A stretch of DNA of 64,000 nt from Limonium bicolor. Its lineage: Eukaryota; Streptophyta; Magnoliopsida; Caryophyllales; Plumbaginaceae. The position numbers were made by a program, and so were the translations under genes. The notes under the pieces were generated by a model. The model was not told the DNA's origin and ran no database searches. It saw only the letters and a list, made by a program, of their open reading frames with translations. Below, one piece after another: positions 47,377 to 58,563 of this stretch (the first letter of the stretch is position 1; each line of letters opens with the position of its first letter). Location of the stretch: NCBI GenBank assembly GCA_023374045.1, contig CM041778.1, positions 93,622,839-93,686,838 on the forward strand. The letters run 5' to 3'.

Positions 47377-48703
47377 GTGCAAGAGCCATGGTATGCTGAT
47401 ATGGCTAATTTTCTTGTTTCTGGAGTTGTTCCTCATGATTTATCATATGCTCAGAAAAAGAAATTCCTTTCTGACTCACGCCATTATATCTGGGAAGACC
47501 CTCACTTGTTTCGAGTGTGTGCAGATAGCTTAATTCGCAGGTGTCTCCCTGATGATGAGGTACCTAGTGTTTGGAGTTTTGTCACTCCAGAGAAGCTGGA
47601 GGCCATCATGGATCCCATCGGACGGCAGCCAAGGTTTTGGAGTCCGGATTCTATTGGCCCACACTCCATAAAGACTGCCAAACCTTTGTGGCTAGTTGTG
47701 ATAGCTGTCAGCGCATGGGCAATACTTCAAGACATGAGATGCCTCAGCAAAGCATTTTGGAAGTCGAACTTTTTGACTGTTGGGGTATCGATTTTATGGG
47801 GCCATTTCCCTCTTCACAAGGTTATCAATACATTCTGGTGGCAGTGGACTACGTGTCCAAGTGGGTTGAAGCCATACCATGCCAAATGCTGATTCAAAGA
47901 CCGTGATCAAGTTTATCAAAAAGCACATCTTCACTCGCTTCGGAGTCCACGAGCAATTATCAGTGATGGGGGATCACATTTTTGCAACCGTTCATTCGAT
48001 GCCTTGTGGCTAAGTACGGAGTACGTCATAAGGTTGCACTACCATATCACCCACAAACAAATGGACAAGCTGAAGTATCCAATCGAGAGTTGAAGTGGAT
48101 TCTCCAGAAGACAGTAAACTCTTCAAGAAAGGACTGGTCTCTACGGTTAGATGATGCTCTCTGGGCCTACAGGACAGCATTCAAGACACCCATCGGGATG
48201 TCTCCTTTTAGGCTGGTATATGGGAAATCTTGCCATCTACCTGTTGAGTTGGAGCATAAGGCATACTGGGCACTTAAGGCCCTGAACTTTGACATACTTG
48301 CTGCTGGTGAGAAACGCAAATTTCAGCTTTCAGAGCTTGAAGAACTAAGAGATAAAGCTTACAACAGTGCTCGAATCTACAAGGAACGCACCAAGAAGCT
48401 CCACGATCAAATGATCAGAAACGTGACTTCAAAGTTGGAGATTGGGTGCTCCTCTACAATTCTAGATTGAAGATCTTTCCAGGAAAGCTTAAATCTCATT
48501 GGGCAGGACCATTTAAGGTGGTAGGGGTTACTTCATTTGGAGCCTACGAACTGGAAAACAAGAAGGGTGAAACCTTCAAAGTTAATGGGGCCCGTCTGAA
48601 AAGGTATACTTGTCCTGCTGATGTTTCTACTAACTTGCTTGGAGTTTCTTTTGTCCAGGTACAGCAGGATCTCTTCCCCTGTTTCGGAGTCGGCGCCACC
48701 TAA
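47377..48703 (+). pseudogene. Athila integrase, copy 2 (complete domain set, frameshifted)
   Basis: This is the integrase that would insert element DNA. Zinc-binding [12 protein letters not shown]...CDSCQRMGN is followed by the catalytic core: GIDFMGPF (first Asp 47790-47792), SDGG (second Asp 47965-47967), and [12 protein letters not shown] (Glu 48072-48074). Allowing for one missing base, this fits D-x35-E spacing. The C-terminal part ([19 protein letters not shown], then AGPFKVVGV and [14 protein letters not shown]) ends at the stop at 48701-48703. I see no chromodomain, which agrees with an Athila rather than chromovirus assignment. Frame breaks lie near 47571, 47720-47735, 47900-47980 and 48445-48470. 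Confidence 0.9.
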
Positions 48704-50123
48704 AAAGAGTCTCTCCCATGGCGGTTAAAACATAAGTTCCGAAAGCTGCGCAACTTAGTTCTAGGAAGTTGTGGGACCCCTTCCCACTCCTCTTCCTCTT
48801 TCTCCTAATCGGACTGAGTCTAGCTTGAGACTATAAGAGCAGCTTGGTGGGAGGCAACCCACCACTTATTTTCAATTCAGGAAGAATTCTCTATCCTTTT
48901 TCTTACACTTACATTTACTTTACAGTTTTCTGTGTGCTTCAATAATTTGTCTAATATTATAAAAAAAAAAATATATATATAGTCTATTTTCTTCTTATTT
49001 TTCTTCATTAAGGAGTGGCAGCACATGAGGCAGTAATACTTGAGTTCTTCTGGCTGTTTAGAAAATTCTTTCCAGGCACATCTTGCGCAATTCTACAGCT
49101 GAACTCAAGTGTGGGGTGGACCGTGCAACACACCGTGAACGGACTCTGGGGAGTATTCTAAATCCTTTTCACTCTTTACTGTTACACATACTCCCCTCTG
49201 AACTATTATGTCTTACTTTTGTTTCCCGTTGGATTGCTTGCACAATATTAATACTTCCAAGCAATGAGGACATTGCTTCACTCTAAGTGTGGGGTGGGGT
49301 AACCTCCTTCGTAGCTTATCTTGTGTATCTTTGAGCTCTTTTCTCTTGCATTTGTTTGACTCTGCTGTGTTGCTCAACTTGGAAGGAAGCCATAGAGGAA
49401 GTATAATTGGTTAGCTGATCTGGGGTGCAAAATTTTTAAATTTTTCTGGTTTTAATTGATTAAAAATGAAGTCTATGTTCTATTGATGCTAAAATGATTG
49501 AGAATACTCACCATCTGAACCCTGTTTTTAGCCTTGAGCCTTGGAATGTCTGGATTGAAATGGTTGGAAAAAGAACAAGGCAAGGTACTCCGCTGATCCT
49601 AAGCATGCTTAATTTTATTCTGATCCAAAGTCAGGCCTCGTCCACTTGGTTATTAAGTCCTTTGGGGTGCCTCATCACCTAGCTACCTAAGGTCCTTGTG
49701 ATCTGGGATAGTTGACCCAAAGCCGTTACATGGGTGGAGAGAAAAGTCTGTGGTGAAAGAACTTAAAAGCGCTTAAATTGAAAAAATGTGCAATCATTGT
49801 GCTAAATGAAAAATAATCTTCTCTATGGATCAAGAGTATGTGGCATTGAAAGGTATGATGGAATAAGATCTTACTTCATGCCCCTTGTCGTTCTAACGGT
49901 TTGAGAATGTAAAGGTGGATTGGCTCATTGCTAAAGGCGAGGTTCTTATGGTTTTGTTTCTCTATTATTAGCTTTGAATGACTTCTTGTTTTATGAAAAA
50001 GAAAAATGCCCCTGTATTGGTAAAACTAGTAATCTTTCTTCTGTGTCCTTCCTTTTGAGTTGAGTTTCATTCGCTTGACTTGAACTCGTGTTTGAGAGTT
50101 TTGCTTGAGGACAAGCAAAGAGC
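48704..50123 (+). mobile_element. Athila 3' non-coding region, no env
   Basis: A 1.4 kb region between integrase and the 3' LTR. It has no env-like frame, transmembrane stretch or long frame. It contains GGTGGGAGGCAACCCACCAC (a hairpin-like dyad near 48847), an A/TA low-complexity run (48959-48980), and two PPT-like AAGTGTGGGGTGG motifs (49107-49119 and 49285-49297). Some Athila elements carry an env-like gene here (family knowledge); this one does not. Confidence 0.75.
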
Positions 50124-50139
50124 TAAGTGTGGGGTGATT
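50124..50139 (+). other. Polypurine tract of the Athila element
   Basis: TAAGTGTGGGGTGATT lies directly before TGATAAGTG, the 3' LTR start. Confidence 0.8.
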
Positions 50140-52067
50140 TGATAAGTGTGAAATTTATATAGTTTTATAGGTGCTTGGTCATTATTTTATGTAACTTTTT
50201 ACGCACCTTCTCACACTTATCCTATGCTTTTTGTAACTCTTACTTTGGGTAGGAACTAATTCCAATTTATATGATAAAATCAGGAAATGATGACAAGAAT
50301 GCATAGTTCTCCTCACGAGCTCTCCAACGCAACAAACGGCGAGTAAAACGGACTTATAACGAAGAATCTAGAGCCGGTCAAAAAAATTAGCAAGTCAAAT
50401 ACACATGACTTGCACGCGTAAAGTGGACAGACAGCGACGTCCGCATGCACAACCGCATGGTTATGTCGCGGACAAGAGAAGAAGATACGTCCGCCTGGAG
50501 TATAAGCGGACACAGGCGCGGACACTTGCTGAGTCCGCCTGACTTTGAAGCGGACCGGTAGGCGGACACAGAGCGGACGAGAATAAAAATCTACCGCGAC
50601 TAGTTTTTCTCCGTTCTTCTTCGCGGCGTCTTCTTCTTCCTTCTTCGCGGCGTCTTCTTCTTCCTTCTTCGCGGCGCCACACTCCAACTGCTACTTCATT
50701 TATTACAGACGGCGCCCACCTTAATTTGTGCACGCGTGATCAATTGCTGCTGCCCGATGACGAATGAAATCTGTCTGCAAATCTCCACGATCTCACCAAC
50801 TTCACCGCCCTTGACTACTGCACCGCTCATCTCCTTGTCTGCATCCCGCTCAACGTATCTATAAATAGAGCTGCAAAACTCTGCTCAATGGCCATCTTTT
50901 TTTACCCGAGCACACTCTCGCCCACCTACACTCACTCACTCACTCACCCCTTCATCCATCTTCTCCATAATTCACTCGACACCACTATACCACCACTACC
51001 CCACTATCTCCTTTTTTCCATTTCAATTCCCTACTCTACGTATCACTCATTCGCAATTTCATTTACATAAAACAAACCCCACTTCCACTTTAGTCCAAAC
51101 CCCACCATCACTTTTTACTTTCCATTTTCCAAACACATTACGTACACTCACAAACCCATTTCACAAAACATCCGACCACCACCACAAAACATTCACACCC
51201 CACCATTCTCCATATATTATCATCTGCCTCAATTCTATTCCGGGCTGTCAGAATAACGGAGCAAGAGTCAGCGAACAGATGATTTCTATTACTCTTACCT
51301 CTGCTCATTTATTTAACATGTCCGGTTAGATTATTTATGCTCTGGGAGATGGTTATTATTAGTTTGTTTTAATTGTGCACTTTATTTTACCGGTTTAAAT
51401 TAATTATAATTTGATACGATTAATGCTATTATCTCGTTTTTTAATAAATTACATGAGTTTATTAAATTGCTTTACGAAATCTATTTTGATCAGAACCGTG
51501 ATAAATAGATAGGTCACATTAATTGTTATGTCTGTGGAAAAATTTAGTCTGATTGAATAAATCTAGTATTTCAGATGCAAAATTATATTCCTTTTAACTA
51601 GCCGTTTACATGTGTTTTGCCTGAGTTTAGATCAAACCTTGCATGTTCTGGTAAACGAGGTCATTAGAGTTTAGGATTTAAATCTAAAGACTATAAAAGG
51701 AATTTTGCCAAATTATTCTTAATTAAACCGGTAGAATAGCATAATTGATCAAACGAGTAAAACCTGAACCCAGAGTCCGTTCTTCCATATTCACAACCAC
51801 TTTTAATATTCTGTTATTTTAATTATTAGCTGTTATTTAAATTCTTGTTGTCTTTATTATAATTCACAGTTTAGAACAAAACAAAATTCCCCCTCAATTT
51901 ATAACCTTTGCTAAGTCTAGATAATTATCACATAGTCCCACGGTTCGATACCTGGTTCCCATAAACTCTACTACAATAACCAGGATTTTTGCAACCTGAC
52001 GGTTTTCTGATTTATTATTCTCTAAGATTATTTCTTGGTATTTAATAGGTCAAATTTATCGTTTGCA
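50140..52067 (+). mobile_element. Athila 3' LTR
   Basis: It is 1928 bp, with TATA box at 50859-50867, ends CGTTTGCA and is followed by TSD CCTCC. It is nearly identical to 32163-34089. It has private differences near 50676 (GCCACAC for GCCGCAC), 50852 (CTCAACG for CTCCACG) and 50968. Confidence 0.93.
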
Positions 52068-54117
52068 CCTCCATCGGTTTTCCTTCCCCCTTCCCTGCTC
52101 CAAACCGAGAGAGCTTCATCCATGGTGCCTCCACCTTCAATTGCTCACCAAATGTTCATCTTTGCTCCAAATTGAAAAGTAAGCATAGATTTCTCTTAGT
52201 TAGATCAAGGCCTTCATTCCTATCTTTTCAAATCCTCCAAAGCTCAAGTTTGGTGCCATGAGAAAACTCCATTGATGGAGGAAAATCAAGTTTGAAGAGC
52301 CCATTTGGTTCTCCATCCATTCAAGGTAATGAAAATGTAAGAAAAACCATGGTTCCACCACTTCTTCTACATGGCCGAAAATTACCACTCATGGGGCCTT
52401 GTTTTTATGCCTTGTTCTAGATTGTTTTATTCACCAAGGACTAGTTTAGGTCCTCTTTCATTCAATGCCCAAGTCTAGTTTAAGACTTCAAAGGTAATCA
52501 TCCACTTTTATGTCTTAAAACACATTTTTAACCTAGGTTTTCATTCCTTAAGGTTGGTATATTGTTTAGCACTCATGAGAGTCATTGAATATTGATTAGA
52601 ACATTGGAAAAGGGAATTTAATGGGTGGCCGAGATTCATTCAAGAAGAAGGTCTAAGGAGGAGGTTAAGATAAGCTTGAGAAAACAAGGTAAAATGCTTA
52701 CCTAATGGTGGTTTAAGTTTTAAGGGATGAGTTTTAGATAAGCACTAATGTAGCTTAAAGCTTACATTAAGTAATGGGTTATATAACCTAGGAAAAATAA
52801 TTTAAACAAGCTTGTGAACTTGTGACTAAGGACCCAATGGGAATGAGTTAGTAATATAAGTTTAAGATGGATTTTAAGAGCATTATAACTACTATGAGAT
52901 TGATGGGTGTATTTGCAGGTTGAAAGCTTTTATATGTGGGAAATTCAGTGTTTAAGTTTAAGTCATTTAAGGGCCTAAGAGCCAAGTCATTTAAGAGCCT
53001 TAGTGCTATGCAATTTAAGATTATTGCATTATATTGAGTTTGTTGTGAATAAGTTGATTTGGGTGAGAAATTATGATGAGGAAGGATATAATATGTGTGA
53101 GATGATTGAATGAGAAAAACAATGCTAATGGGCATGATAATATACTAGAGGAGCTATGGCGAAATTTGAGTAGAAAACATAGTGTTTAAGTGGTGGTGGT
53201 GAGTTAATATGCCCTAGGATTCACTAGGGATCATTCTGAGGAATTTGAATGGAAATGAGTTAACTAAGGAGTTCTTGAGGAGGAGAATGACCAAGAGTTG
53301 CCTAGGAGGAATTAGAGGATTGGAGGGTGTATTAAACACACCAAAAATCATGTTAAGAGGAATGGTGAGACTTGTGCATAAATTTGAAGGAGAAGGTGTA
53401 AAATGCTTTAAGATGATTTAGGTATGAAGTAGGGAATATGACAATGAGAATTTTGGGAAGCTTATGTAAGTGAAGAGGATACTAGTGGTGGAACAATAAG
53501 GTTTTAGTTAGATGGTAATGAGTGGACTTAGGTGATGGGAGTGAATATTGAAGGAGAATGTTGTCGATTGTCGAGGAAATTGACTAGGAATGTATAAGAG
53601 TGTAAGATCATGAGAATGGTGAGTAAATTGAGTAAAAGAGATGTAGATGTCTAAGGAGGGTGTAGGAAGGTCAAGGTAAAGGAGAACAAGGTTAAGGTGC
53701 TAAGAGGATGGGAAGAAATGTTTAGGTATGCCCAAGAGTTTAGGAATGATGAGTAACAAATGGAAAAGAGAGGAATTTGTGCATGGATATGCAAGATGAC
53801 TTGAGGAAGTTTTGGTAAATGAATTGAAGATGGGAAATGATGTTTATGGAGTGGTCAAACTGTTAAGGAGGGAACACTTGGGTTGGTTGAAGTTTTGGTA
53901 AGGTTACAAGTTGGAAATGTAAGGAATTATATGATAAGTGCTAGAAGTTTTTGTAAGAATTTAATGAATGTTTAAGAAGATCTTTGGTGGTTGTTTTAAT
54001 GAGTTTGGTGGGTGTTATAAGGTGGGTTTAATGTGCCCATATGGTATTAAGACATAATGGGACACTTGTGGAAGAGTTTGGAATTGAAAGAACAATTTAA
54101 GAGAAAAATCTGTAGTG

Positions 54118-54303
54118 GACCGACCCAGTTTTGGGTCGGTCGGACCATGTTAAGCCAGCCAGAATGTATCTGGACTGGACCGACCCAGAGGGTTTTGGGT
54201 CGGTCAGCTTAGCTTTGGGTCGGTCGGGGAGGTTTTCAAAAGACGGAAAAATTTCTGTGATTGACCGACCCATAAGGTCGGGTCGGTCGGTGGGTCGGTC
54301 GAC
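54118..54303 (+). repeat. Dyad-repeat array in family B LTR
   Basis: There are about three units. The first has arms GACCGACCCA (54118-54127) and TGGGTCGGTC (54132-54141). Others lie at about 54178-54235 and 54264-54303 (GACCGACCCATAAGGTCGGG, then GGTGGGTCGGTC). It occupies the same offset in the LTR as the arrays in B' and D but has a different stem sequence. Confidence 0.85.
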
Positions 54304-55529
54304 CCTTAAGACTTAAAAAAAAAGAAACCCTAAGAAAGTTTAGTGGTATTAAGGGTACCTCATTAAGAGGCCAATGATGATTAGGAATATAAATACCTAA
54401 GGGATTAAGTTAAGAATAAACTTAAAAGTTTAAGGTTAAGTTGTAAGAATAAGTTGTGAAACTTAAGAGGTGTTAGGTGGGGAATCATTATGGGTTAAGT
54501 AAGTTAAGTAAGTTGAATTAAGTTAAGTGATTAACAACCTAAAACTGAATGAACGTTTTAGGACTTGGGAATTTGGACTCCGGAAGAGAGTAAGTAACCG
54601 AACGACCAACGGTGAACGGTATAGTTCTTCTTGTGACCTGCTTGCTAACGAGGTGTCCCTCGGCTTGTGTGCTATTTGTTTTTGTGTGCTCACTAAACAA
54701 GATAAAGCATGCAACCGGAACATTATGTTTATTGTATTGTTGTGTGATGTTTGAAAACTAACACAACTTACCGTGAGAAGTTACTAACCAACGTTTAGTA
54801 AGGAATTGTGTGAGACTAAGGAATGCTCCCTAATTTTAGTTTATTAAAAACCGAAAGAGGTTTAACCAACAAACATTGTCTTAAGACTTCTACTAACTGG
54901 TACTTGGGGGGAGTGAGGAACCCGGGACTGACTCCGGTCATGCATGCTAAGGAAAAGGGGGTCGGTATCTAAAGCAGATCCGACTTCCGCTTAAGGACTT
55001 GTCTTCGGACTTGTAGCCTAGGGTCGGTTGACCGGCTCAGCTACATTGGACATCCAGTCCAAGGTAGGAGGAATTAAGATGGCGTGGGGGGATCTAGCCT
55101 ACATCCCCAACAATTTAAGAATGTTGTTTATTGCTGGTAAGTCACCTGCTGCTGGCTAGGGTTAACCAAGCCCTACGAAAATAAACAACGAACCAAGGGC
55201 TAACCAGTTCTAATGAGAGAACGGTTGACATATATAAGATAAGGTTGAGATAAGTTGCAACCATTCCTATTTAAAGGATGGTTTGTATTATAAGACTGAG
55301 ATAAGCTACATCCAATCCTTTTTAAAGGATGGTTGTTTTCTAAGACTAAGATAAGACTAAGATTGAGGTAAATTAAGGATAGACTAAGATTAAGAGGAAA
55401 TGTAACTTAAGGAGTGAAATAATTGACTCACTAATTAAGGGAACGCATTTAAGTCGTTCATTGTGTTTGAACTTTGATTGTTCATAATTGGTTTGTTGTT
55501 TATGGCACTTTCTATTATGTTGTGCATCT

Positions 55530-55660
55530 AATCAACCTCCATGCTATCGACAATTAGTCGTCGTAGCCACGTTAGCTTGGGGGCCATGAGAGGATCGTAC
55601 CAGCATTTGTGCTGACCCCCTTTGGGGGCTGTTTTTACTACACATGTGAACGTCAGAAGG
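55530..55660 (+). other. End-proximal multi-hairpin LTR module (family B)
   Basis: CGAC (55558-55561)-AATTA-GTCG (55567-55570), CAGCA-TTTG-TGCTG (55601-55614), CCCCC-TTT-GGGGG (55616-55628), then a T-run and CACATGTGAACG. Confidence 0.8.
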
Positions 55661-56296
55661 CGGCCGTCACGAGAGTAAGATGGGGGAGACATGTTACGGG
55701 TTAAGTGTGGCCTACGAGTTGTGCATGTACACTCGTATGGCAATTCGAGTTAGTAAGATGTATAGGATGTGAAGGGATTGTAAGAAGGATATGTATTTGG
55801 TTAAGATTTGTATGTACTAATGTTCGGTATATTCTGTAGTCAGACCGTGGCAAGGTCTTGTAAAATACCCCAAACCTTGGTATGTTGTGTAAATGTTAAA
55901 CTATGGTATTTAAAGGCTAAAAAGTGCCTTAGAAACATAATCGAACCATTTAAACCATGGTAAAACACAATAAAACACTAAGACACGGTTTGAGCAAAAA
56001 TGCTCTAAGCTTGGAGTGAACTTGGCTAGGACCCAAAGAGCCTACCAAGACTTGATAATGTTTAATTATGACTTTATAAGGCTAATTAAGTCCTTAGGAA
56101 ACTTTGGTAGACAATGAAACCAAACAAAACACAAATAAATACCTTAAGGTCAATATGGGCTAAAATGTGCTCTAAGCTTGGGATAAATGTGTATAAGACC
56201 TAATGGTCATACCTATGCCTTATTTATATGTTAAGGAACATATTAAATCAATTACTAAAGAAAACCAAGCTTGACAAACAAGTTAAAACGCAAAAT

Positions 56297-56320
56297 GTGC
56301 TTTAAGGAGTCTTAAAGCAC
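56297..56320 (+). other. Start-proximal LTR hairpin, family D orientation
   Basis: Arms GTGCTTTAAG (56297-56306) and CTTAAAGCAC (56311-56320) with loop GAGT, the reverse complement of the ACTC loop in family B. Confidence 0.85.
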
Positions 56321-58314
56321 GTTTTTGAAAAATTGTCTTGTAAATGAGTTTTGAATGGCTAAATGTTCCATCATTACTCTTTAATTAACATGTGTACTAT
56401 ATAGTATCACATTTGGGTGGCTATATCAATGGGAAATCAAAAATTTCACTTCTATGTGCCTTGTTTTTGGTGATAGTGATTTTTATAAGCTAGTTTGTAA
56501 CATATAATGTTATAAGTAATTAAGTTGGTCAACAAAGACTATTATACCCTCCTAAGTATATGGGGGCCGGTTTTTCAAGGAGTGAGTCCCAAGTTGTAAA
56601 AGAAATCAAATAAGTAAAGTAAAGCTTAAAGTAAAGTACTATTTTGCTTTATAACATAAATATCTCCAAAAGCAAACTCATCTTCTCATTTCCTTCTCTT
56701 CTTTCTTCATTCACGGTTTCCCCTTCTTCATTCTCCCTTCTTGCTGTTCTCTCTCGGTAATACACAATACCACCATGGAAGTCCATCTTTGACCACATGT
56801 AAAACCTAGCTCACTTAACCAAATCAAAAACAAACACCACCATTCTCTTCCTCTCATCAAGCTCTTCATTTCTATCTTCTCAAAATTTGAAGATCACCAT
56901 TTCGGTGCCATGGAGTTCCACCATTGATGGAGCTTGAGCTTGTCTTTCCACATATTATTACTCTCCTTTGCTCCTAGGTAAGGAATCTCAAAGAAAAATC
57001 AAGTTTCCTCCATGTTTTAGTGTGACCGAAAATATTCATTGATGGAGCTCCTTGTGTTGCTTTGTTCTAGCTCCATTTGAATCTTTCAAGGACTAGGTGG
57101 AGTCCTCTCTTCATAGATATTCAAACACCCTTCAAAGATTAAGGTAAAACAACTACATTAATGTTTTGAAATAATGTAAACCTAGGGTTTACAATGAGAT
57201 GGAGCTTAAAGCTTGAATACTCATTATGTTGTTTGTATAATGTTTAGTAGTTGGCAAGGAACCAAATGCCTTACCGGTTTTGTAGGGAAACAAGAAAGAA
57301 ATTTGGGAGGAAAAGAGGTAAATATGCTATCTTAATGTGGTTTAATGCCTTAGGAGAAATAAGCTTATAATGCTTGTTAAAACTACCTAAAGAGCAAATG
57401 GTGAATGACCTAGTAAAGTGTTCTCAAGGAGACTAGTAAAAGAACATATGTATTGGTGTATGTATTTGCAGGTCAAAGGCATTACTTATGTGGGAAATTC
57501 AGTGTTTAAGGTTTATTCAATTTAAGGGCCTAAGAGCCATGTTATTTAAGGGCCTAAGTGCCAAGCAATTTAAGTTATGCACTATATTGTGATGTAGTGC
57601 TTAATATGTGAAGTTTGTGTGTAAAAATGTTCTTGATGGATTTTAGGTGTTCTTGAGTGCTTAATGGTGAAAACTATGAGTTTTGGAATGATGATGTGCT
57701 AAGAGAACCCATGGCAAAATTTGTAAAATGTATAAGGAGTTTTAAGTGCTTGAATGAACTTGGGTGAATTAGGAATTGGTAGGAATGAGTAAATGTCTCA
57801 CTAAGGAAGAAAATGTGCATTAAGGTGTTCTAAGGTGCTATAAGGATTTAGGCATTGTCTTGGAAGTTCAAGAAACCCAATGAGTGTTATTAGGATGTAT
57901 TTGAGTCTTGGAGAAGTTTGTTTAAGGTTTGGGTAATGTTGATGAATAAGGAGAGTGATGTTTAAGTAAGGTTTTGAGAAAGGAATTCAAGAAGTTGTGA
58001 AAAGAGGATTTGGTTAGTAAGAGGAGATGCTTGGGAGATGATGTTATGAAGGTGAAGAAGCATTTTAGTGTAGAGGTCATTATAGGTGAAATACCACCTA
58101 GAAATCTTAAGGAGAAAACATCCCAAGTGCTAGGAATTTTGTAAGAAATTTGTGAATGATAAGATGGTTTTGGTGAGTGATTTAAAGAGTTTAGCACATG
58201 GCTAAAGGTGTGGTTGATGTGCCAAATGGTGTTAGGAAACATCATGAGACTTTAGGAGAAGTTTGGTTAATTTGGTTAAGTGTTTAAAGACTTGGAAATT
58301 GAATGTTTTGCCGT

Positions 58315-58563
58315 GTCCGAACTTCCGTCCGGACATGGAAGTTCGGACAGGCTCTGTTGGGTAAAGGATTTTCTCATTCTCGAACTGTGTCCGAACTTGG
58401 GAAGTCCGGACACAAGTTCGGACGTAACTGTTCCTATCAGGGGTTTACTCTCGAACTGTGTCCGAACTTTGGAAGTCCGGACACAAGTTCGGACGTGTGT
58501 ATGGTTTTCAGTATTGGGTCGCGGCTTGTGTCCGAACTTGGGAAGTCCGGACACAAGTTCGGA
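58315..58563 (+). repeat. Dyad-repeat array in family D LTR
   Basis: There are four units 70-74 bp apart. Arms: GTCCGAACTTCC (58315-58326) with GGAAGTTCGGAC (58337-58348); GTCCGAACTTG (58389-58399) with CAAGTTCGGAC (58413-58423); GTCCGAACTT (58460-58469) with AAGTTCGGAC (58485-58494); and a fourth with 15-bp arms at 58525-58539 and 58543-58557 (one mismatch, three-base loop). Confidence 0.9.

Larger units (their letters stand above)
38958..47775 (+). repeat. Tandem duplication, copy 2 (8.8 kb)
   Basis: It repeats 30083-38957 in the same order: family C LTR tail (38958-39621), 3' interior (39627-40346), polypurine tract (40347-40358), family B LTR start (40359-41032), Athila LTR (41033-42912) and gag-pol to 47775. 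It is 57 bp shorter, through many small deletions and one lost 24-bp minisatellite unit. After 47775 the sequence continues into the rest of integrase, so this copy is joined to the genuine 3' half of the element. Confidence 0.9.
32163..52067 (+). mobile_element. Athila-lineage Ty3/gypsy element with internal duplication
   Basis: The outer LTRs (32163-34089, 1927 bp; 50140-52067, 1928 bp) start TGATAAGTG, end CGTTTGCA, and are flanked by TSD CCTCC (32158-32162 and 52068-52072). The PBS is tRNA-Asp type. The polyprotein order is gag, protease, RT, RNase H, integrase, with the FMDDFSVYG active site and a CDLGASINIMP protease, which fit the Athila lineage. The duplication adds a second 5' LTR and second partial gag-pol. 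The stretch 41033-52067 (11.0 kb) has the content of one full element. No env-like frame is found between integrase and the 3' LTR. Confidence 0.88.
52073..55858 (+). mobile_element. Family B giant 3' LTR, second part
   Basis: It continues the LTR interrupted at 32162. It is homologous to the reverse complement of 20200-24040, including the TTTGCAGGT block (52914), TTTAAGGGCC (52966), a dyad array with different stems (54118-54303), the AACCGAACGACCAACGGTGA block (54595) and the end-proximal module (55530-55660). The last 130-150 bp are absent because the family D element inserted at 55858/55859. No gene was found; frames of 60-95 codons are not conserved as proteins. Confidence 0.85.

Noticed and set aside
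48704..50139. Possible env-like gene after Athila integrase
   Set aside because: No frame above about 70 codons and no signal or transmembrane pattern; the region is non-coding.
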